Shown: positions 57,514-64,000 of the stretch, in pieces | Numbering within the stretch: position 1 is the first letter of the stretch | Layout of the letters: each line of letters begins with the position of its first letter | NCBI GenBank assembly: GCA_954871275.1 | Contig: OX940988.1 | Coordinates: forward strand, 6,254,177-6,318,176 | Direction: 5' to 3' | Length of the DNA stretch: 64,000 nt | Source: Leptopterna dolabrata | Lineage: Eukaryota; Arthropoda; Insecta; Hemiptera; Miridae | Notes under the pieces: model-generated | What the model saw: only the letters and a program-made list of their open reading frames with translations | What the model was told of the DNA's origin: nothing | Database searches by the model: none | Made by a program: the position numbers and the translations under genes

Positions 57514-58771
57514 TTTTTAGCGAATTTTCAAAGAAAATGAAGCTATTGCAATGGCTTCGAAATTTAAATAATATAAATTTTTGGAAATTTTCTTCATAGA
57601 AATCCGTTTCAGACCATTCTAAAACGATTCCTGAAATTTAACACTTTTTTATATGTATATATATATATATATATATTTATTTATATATGTGTCACTCCTG
57701 ACGATAACTCTCGATAGAATTGAGATAAACAGCTCAAATTTGCACAAAAAATCTATCTTGGCAATCGAAAGGCTAAGTTCGAAGATGGGCGAAATTGGCC
57801 TACTCTAAGGAGGGTTTTGGCGCATTTAAAGTGCGCAAAAATTACCCAAAAATCCCCAAAATGTTATTTTCCAACAAGTGACCCCTCATTTTAAAGGTTT
57901 TTGCACGCTGAACACGATGGTGGAATCGGATTTTAGATATCTTGATCCGTTCTCAAATTAGAGCATTTAAAGTGCGCAAAAATTACCTAAAAATCCCCAA
58001 AATGTTATTTTCTAACAAGTGACCCCTCATTTTAAAGGTTTTTGCACGCTGAACACGATGGTGGAATCGGATTTTAGATATCTTGATCCGTTCTCAAATT
58101 AGAGCATTTAAAGTGCGCAAAAATTACACAAAAATCCCCAAAATGTTATTTTCCAACAAGTGACCCCTCATTTTAAAGGTTTTTGCACGCTGAACACGAT
58201 GGTGGAATCGGATTTTAGATATCTTGATCCGTTCTCAAATTAGAGCATTTAAAGTGCGCAAAAATTACCCAAAAATCCCCAAAATGTTATTTTCTAACAA
58301 GTGACCCCTCATTTTAAAGGTTTTTGCACGCTGAACACGATAGTGAAATCGGATTTTAGATATCTAAATCCGTTCTTAAATTAGAGCATTTAAAGTGCGC
58401 AAAAATTACCCAAAACTAGGATAATCTTTAAACTCTTACCCCCACCCCCTTAGAGTGGTCAGATTGAAAAATGTGAGAAGTATTAATTGAAGACGAGAGT
58501 TCGAAGCAAAAAAGGGGGAGGCAAACGATTAGTACAACTCCTTGAATTTACCCACAGCGATCAAATAAATAAGCACTTAGTACAATTACGTAATAAACAA
58601 ACGGTAGAATCAGGATGGACAAAACGTTCAAATTAAAATAAATACGAAGAGAATATACATAGAAAACCAAATTTTAGACCGAAGTTTTCCTTTATTCAAA
58701 ACCTTAGCCATTAATTCGAATATTTCTTTGAAAATTCGCTCATTAAGTCATGCTGCATGACTGATTTTTTT
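57514..58771 (+). mobile_element. Family H element H4 (four repeat units)
   Basis: Left tip TTTTTAGCGAATTTTCAAAG; right tip GTCATGCTGCATGAC (58747-58761) then TGATTTTTTT. It is in the opposite orientation to H1-H3 and has four ~140-bp units (57840-58410), the most in the window. Confidence 0.8.
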
Positions 58772-58975
58772 ATCATCAGGCTCAAGGCGATGAAGTGTTT
58801 GAAGTAGACGTCAAATCCACTCGAACAATCTATAAAGTAGAGACGTCCCCAGTTCGAGCAGCACTGCGGGTCTGGGATCGACTCCCGGTAGAGGAACGAA
58901 ATTTTCTCCGGAAGAGGGTTAAGGAAGCAGTGTACCAGCATGCCACGTGATCTGCTCAAGTATAAATACTTCTTG
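58772..58975 (+). repeat. Possible tRNA-derived SINE fragment
   Basis: GGGATCGACTCCC at 58873-58885 resembles a pol III B box (GGTTCGANTCC) with one change, and is followed by GGTAGAGGAACGAAATTTT, a context seen in insect SINEs. No clear A box and no target duplication were found. Confidence 0.3.
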
Positions 58976-59815
58976 TGCTACTCTTAATCGGTACAAATAA
59001 ATAGATCTGCATTTAAACAATTGAGTTATGGGAGGTAAACTCGCTAATTAATAGTCAACATTGGCTCCAAGTTACCATCTTCGGAAACTTGCTCATATGG
59101 TCATGCTGCGTAACAGTTCTCGTTTTTCGAGTTCCAGTAACAACACAATTAAGGGGTGTCGTTATTCTCACCAAAGGCAGTTTTGGCGCTAGAAAAACGT
59201 AAAACGTCTAGTCTTTTCCTCTAAGCTATTTGAAAGAGCTACACGGCAGCATCTCGCTCAAAAGGAAGCCCTCTTCAAACCATCATTCTTTCTAAAAAAA
59301 AATTCATTCTCCAAGAGTGCAGGTCAAAAGTGTTAATATAAACGTTTAAAACTCTTCTCTAACGAAATCTCTCGCCTCTACGAAAGGAACGCCTGGCGTA
59401 GAATAATAAATTCAACTTCAAATATATCTCAACTAATCCGCACCATGTTTTTCACCCTTTCTACCTGTCTGGCTGCCCACGTAAATTACTTCGGTTCCCC
59501 CATCGCGAAACAGATTACCGGTTCAGTTAACGCGCTACGTTTAATGGTGTTGAAAAGCCTCTTAATATCCATTTGAACAATTTATTTGTTGTGGAGGCAG
59601 CGCCTCGCACCTAGCAGTAACTCACACTGAATTGGACGATTATTGTTTATAATAAGTACCTACTCTTATTTTCTGTTTTCTTTAGAGTCCTGACTTTGAT
59701 GAACGATTTATCCTGGTTGGTTTCACATTTAGCCACGATACACTTGCGGCCAGAGTAAACGCTTGATTTTGCAGATTTCAGTCTGATAACAGGAAGAACG
59801 AATCATCAAAGTGGG
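58976..59815. other. Unassigned DNA
   Basis: No gene or repeat recognised. Confidence 0.45.
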
Positions 59816-59818
59816 GCA

Positions 59819-61006
59819 CTGTGCGAATCAAAACAACTCACTCGCCCATAAAAATATTATTAGAAAAAGCCACCAAGATTCCCGTGGGGAAATCGACAAG
59901 CGGACGCTCCTATAAAAAAGGGAAACAGCTCAGCAACTCCTCAAATAACCGGGCTGGAGGCCGGCGCGATTCACACAATACGCGGCCTACATTAATTAAT
60001 AAATCAACTATGGATCGGTAGAGCTCAGCACCTAAAGGGGAGTCCTGCTCAGGATTTACCAATCAAAGAAAAATACGCAATTTTAAAAATAAGGAACAAA
60101 ACTTCTTGGGGCCCGAGGAACAGGGCCTTTTGCCTATTGTCCACGCAACAGTGCGTAGCGCCAGAACCGTCCAGTGGTTAAAAGGAGAACCCAGCCCGAG
60201 GCTTACGATCTCCCTCCTGCTGCAAGCAGACAGGGAAGCCCTCCTGAGAGGGGACTACACTCAGGCGCTGGTTGGTTCCCGAGTTTTTGGTTTCCAGAAA
60301 AGTCCCATGCCGGTGCCTATCCAAATGGGACCCGAGTCATCTGGAAGGACACCTACCCACAGCAACTGGTTCAATTCCAGCGCCTGGGTAACAACCACCA
60401 CCACCCCGAATCCTGCCTCAACTGGGGGGCATACAGGTGGCACTTTGCCGAAGCGTCGTGCCGGTTGCCTGGGGCTCCCCCCGACCGTGGTACCGATCCC
60501 AGTTGCCAGGCTCTGCCCCATCACCAGAATCCAGACCGGTCGCAGGCCCGCCAGCAGAGAATGTTGCTCTGTAGCTGCCTTACCCTGCTGATGAGCTGAA
60601 CTGTTGGAAGCTCTCACTTCGGATGGCTGATCAGATACTCTTCAGGGCTTCCAACAGTTCAGCTCATCGCGGAGGTTCTGGCACTACGCACTGTTGCGTG
60701 GACAACAGACAAAAGGCCCTGTTCCTCGGGCACTATGGAGTTTTGTTCCTTCTTTTTAAAATGGAGGATTTTTCTTTGATTGGGGAAACCCTGAGCAAGA
60801 CTCCCCTGTAGGTGCTGAGCTCTAACGATCCATCGGTGATTAATTAGTTAATGTAGGCCGCGTATTGTGTGAATCGCATCGGCCTCTAGCCGGTAATTTG
60901 AGGAGTTGCTGAGCTGTTTCCCTTTGTTTTATGAGAGCGTCCGCTTGTCGATTTCCCCTTGGGAATTTTGGTGGCTCGAGCAAATGAGATGTTCTGATTC
61001 GCACAG
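59819..61006. mobile_element. Long-inverted-repeat element with GC-rich core
   Basis: The tips CTGTGCGAATCAAAACA and TGTTCTGATTCGCACAG, arms of about 350 bp (59819-60170 and 60664-61006) and GCA on both sides (59816-59818, 61007-61009) define it. The core (60171-60663) is GC-rich and contains a further hairpin GATGAGCTGAACTGTTGGAAG at 60590-60610 paired with 60648-60668. Overlapping frames in the core (60106-60591; 60174-60599; minus 60261-60617) carry no known domain. The superfamily is unknown. Confidence 0.7.
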
Positions 61007-61009
61007 GCA

Positions 61010-62719
61010 CTAATCGAGCGGCGGAAACTCGGCTTAATATTCATAGTTTTGCTGAGTCAAATAAAGAAGGTAATTAATAATTAATTTCGAACAGGTACTG
61101 CTGGTAGGTTGGTAGGTAGTTATCGAAATTATTTACGGTGGAACACCAAAAACAAGAAAAATTGAACCATCACTGAGCTAGTTCCTAACTACCCTCTACA
61201 TTTCAGACGGCCACAATGCCCTCAAGGAAATCCCCAATCTTCCATAAAAGCATTTCCGCACATGAAAGATGCGTGCCTCTAGTCGAATCATGATGAAACT
61301 GACACGGGGCTATTTCATCAGCTCGATCATACTCTCAACATTTCACCTATTTCACTTAATTTCGGCCATTCTTCAAAGGCCGGGGCTATGTGCCATGGAA
61401 ATAGTTCGTCGGAGTTTGAAGTGCTTATAAACGGTAAGCCGAAATGCAGCCCAAAAATAACGGGTCACTGGGTACCAACTCTATCTTTTGGTATTCCTGC
61501 ATTCAACTAACGGAACTTAGCACAAAGCTCCATGAAAAAACGGAAGGTTGAATGCGATGTTGCGTAGCTCCAAAATCATTTTTGAAGGTTCTTGCTACAA
61601 CCCTATGCAAGTCTGATGAGATGTGATGTTTGTAAATAGAAGAACGGGATAGTTTCCATCATGGCATGCTGGTCGATGGAATGGAAGTTGGGCGCTGCCT
61701 CTAAGGCCCCATAAATAGAAACAACGTAAAACTGCCACGTGAAAATACATATTTTTGCTTTGTGATTGTTAAATTCGCTAAAAAGGACAACTTTTGATCC
61801 GAACTTTCCATTGTAAAAGAAAGTTGTGGTTCTATTGAGCCAACTCAGTTCCTCCAAGCAGCAGCCACCACTCCGAGAGATTTTATCTCTCACAACCTAA
61901 ATCCTGGGTCGTATAAACCTCCAGAGGACCATTCCCAGTTTATTTGCCCCCACTCTCAGATCCCACCCTTTCGACGGGAAATCAACTCGACCGGCGCTTC
62001 TCTTCTTGGATATGGGCTTGATAAATCCATATACGAAATAGAGAATAAGAAGAAAAAGAAGAAGGAAAGAGAAAGGGTCGAAGAGGAAAAAAAATAACGT
62101 GATCCCACGCATTTATCGTGAAAATTGAGCGAAGATTTGAACGTAAGGTGGGTTCCCGAGGTATACGTATATTACCGTCAAGGCCATTCGGCTATACCCG
62201 CGAAACGGCTGGGAATATTTTCTCTGCGTGTACTGCCATATCCAGTAAAAATAACCTTCATCTACGTGTGAATATTATATCGCGATTTTTTTTCTCCGTC
62301 CCTTCCCAAACGTATTTCTATGCTGATTCCAGGCTTGAGTCGCATTTCGGAACCAGACCCAATGTTCGACTTCAGCTGACAGGAGTTTAATCTTGTGAGG
62401 TCAGGAACTCTGTCTGAAGAGGTAGACAGAGATTCTGGAACTCTGAGTGAGGAGGTGGAGAGGATAGTCCCCTTGACAAGCTTTGAAATCGAAAAATAGA
62501 AACAGATGGATATTGAACTTGGTCATGATCGATACCCGGGAGAATGTCGATAAATAAAATTATCCAAGGAATCTCTGGTTCGGCGGACATCAACCATTAG
62601 TACGCGGCTCACCGAAGAAATAAATCGGTTGTTATACTCCTGCAAGTATGTGTGAGGATATACACGACTCTTGTATGATACAACAAAATAAGAGCTGTCC
62701 TCATGAAGCGGGGAGACTT
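61010..62719. other. Unassigned DNA
   Basis: Minus frames of 96 (61603-61893) and 71 codons (61897-62112) have no recognisable motifs. A purine-rich tract (62040-62090) produces the second one. Confidence 0.45.
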
Positions 62720-62831
62720 TAATCGGAAATATAGAAAATTACATATCAATCGATTCAGAATTGAATGCATTTTTAAAATCTACATTCAATTCTGAATCGA
62801 TTGATATATAATTTTTCTATATTTCCGATTA
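62720..62831. repeat. Near-perfect hairpin, ~48-bp arms
   Basis: TAATCGGAAATATAGAAAATT... to ...CATTCAATTCTGAATCG... form arms that pair with very few mismatches around a ~15-base loop (CATTTTTAAAATCTA region). The size fits a tiny MITE or a precursor-miRNA-like fold. Confidence 0.85.
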
Positions 62832-63033
62832 TCCAAATAGGTTTTATACAGCTTCAAATTTGAGTAAGTCACACCGCTGACCGCTCCGGTTTACGAAATT
62901 CTAACTGCGAAATGTCAATAGTGGAAAGGAACACCGCCTGGTGTCTACATAAATGATCATATTTTCGTTTGTTGATTACTTTTCTCATCACTGATTCAAA
63001 AAAAGCCAACTAAACCTCCTCAAGCAACATGAA

Positions 63034-63062
63034 TAGTACTACTAGTAGTAGTAGTAGTAGTA
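63034..63062. repeat. (AGT)n microsatellite
   Basis: Nine to ten AGT-type triplets. The flanking DNA to the window end (62832-64000) shows no recognisable gene. Confidence 0.85.
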
Positions 63063-64000
63063 ACATGAAATACCTACCGTTACTCACACTCGTTTTTTGG
63101 GAGCAATTCTTTTCTTGTGCACTTTTGCCAGGAAAAGTATACAACCCATTTTTAATCGGGAAAAGTAAAAATATTTGCTCGTAAACGAAATTATTCAAGT
63201 ACGAAAACTAATCGCAAAAATGCAACATCACTTACTAGCAAGAATATACAAAAGATGATAAATACTACAAATTGATAAACAATCACGGAAGAAGGACCCT
63301 TCTTCCATACGTAATAATGTGAAATCATTGACATGGAAAAAAATATCCACGACGGAATGTTGCTGTTGTTGTATTTACGTCAAGGGTCCACTTATTCAAA
63401 AGTTGCTGACTCAGGAAGAGAGAAATCGTGGATGAAGGCATCGGAGCTGAAACCTTTTAGAAAACCCGCTCTCCTGTAAAATCACATTTTTGGCCTTCAA
63501 TGTACCGTTTCTCAGGATTCAAGAGACGTATCGACACGATTCTTTTTTATTTTGTTCCTTGGGGTTAAATGAAGGATGTCTCCAGCCCTTTTTCAAAAAT
63601 TCCAATTTCCTCTTCGATTTTCCGTTTTTTATTTATTTCTTTTTTGTTTTTTACAAACTTTAAAAATGAAGTCATTTTTGGACTGATGCCATAACTCGGG
63701 TAATTATTATATCAAAAAATGGCCTCCAACGTATTGAGTTGAAGTTTAAAACAGAAACAAAAAAAACAAAAAACATCCAATTTGGACCAGTTATTGCTGA
63801 GAAATGGTACTTCGAAAATCATGATAATATTACTTAAGGGTCCGACCCCGTTAACGAAAGTTGTGTATAAATCCACATAACGACGGTTCCAGTATTGTAC
63901 CAATCAATAATGTTCACATACTTCACCATCCGTAGTCTTCACCACGCGTTTTGCCATTCAGTTTTTCAAGATGAAAGGAAAATACGCGGGACCAGGCCAA

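Noticed and set aside
58873..58885. tRNA gene
   Set aside because: A B-box-like GGGATCGACTCCC is present, but no cloverleaf arms or A box could be fitted; at most a SINE fragment.
60106..60617. Three overlapping 118-161 codon frames in the GC-rich core of the long-inverted-repeat element
   Set aside because: High GC lowers stop frequency in all frames; none shows a domain, and both strands are open over the same bases.

Overview
The window is AT-rich eukaryotic DNA and almost all of it is transposable elements. Three things point to an arthropod, probably an insect and possibly a hemipteran: R1/Jockey-like and I-like LINEs, an insect-type Ty3/gypsy element, and many GGTACCTACC-type motifs. 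I cannot name the species. There is no bacterial or organellar gene order, no rRNA or tRNA gene and no CRISPR. The only likely host gene part is one first coding exon at 45.7-46.0 kb.

Layout: 0-5.6 kb holds two LINEs in opposite directions. One is an R1/Jockey-like ORF1 plus the start of ORF2 (minus strand); the other is a 5'-truncated I-like ORF2 with RNase H and a poly(A) tail (plus strand). A minisatellite lies between them. 6-15.5 kb holds repeat family A, family C, a repeat X and an internally deleted hAT element. 16.0-18.3 kb is a transposon with 450-bp inverted ends and a broken, unclassified transposase. 19.5-25.3 kb is more family A, with a family H element nested in one copy. 28.5-28.9 kb is a second minisatellite array. 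29.6-34.3 kb is a family A copy split by a non-autonomous LTR retrotransposon that has near-identical LTRs but a broken gag and a gutted pol. 34.5-41.5 kb holds LINE fragments, an exact 216-bp tandem duplication, a TA-flanked inverted-repeat element containing a solo LTR, a small MITE, and a LINE tail with a perfect 14-bp target duplication. 42-49.4 kb is nested family A plus the host exon. 49.7-58.8 kb holds family C and H elements. 59.8-61.0 kb is a long-inverted-repeat element with a GC-rich core.

The most unusual content is three non-coding families, called here A, C and H. All three share one architecture: T-rich tips, a terminal hairpin, a short subterminal inverted repeat and an internal tandem repeat. 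They insert into A/T runs without an evident target duplication. This matches the known layout of Helentron-associated non-autonomous elements (DINE/HINE type). Filled and empty sites that can be compared within this window support the insertion mode. The name is inference, because no Rep/helicase gene is present. Family letters and the name X are labels for this window only.

Functionally the region looks like a heterochromatin-like or intergenic/intronic insertion sink. Some insertions look recent: near-identical LTRs, near-identical family H copies, a long poly(A), and intact LINE frames.
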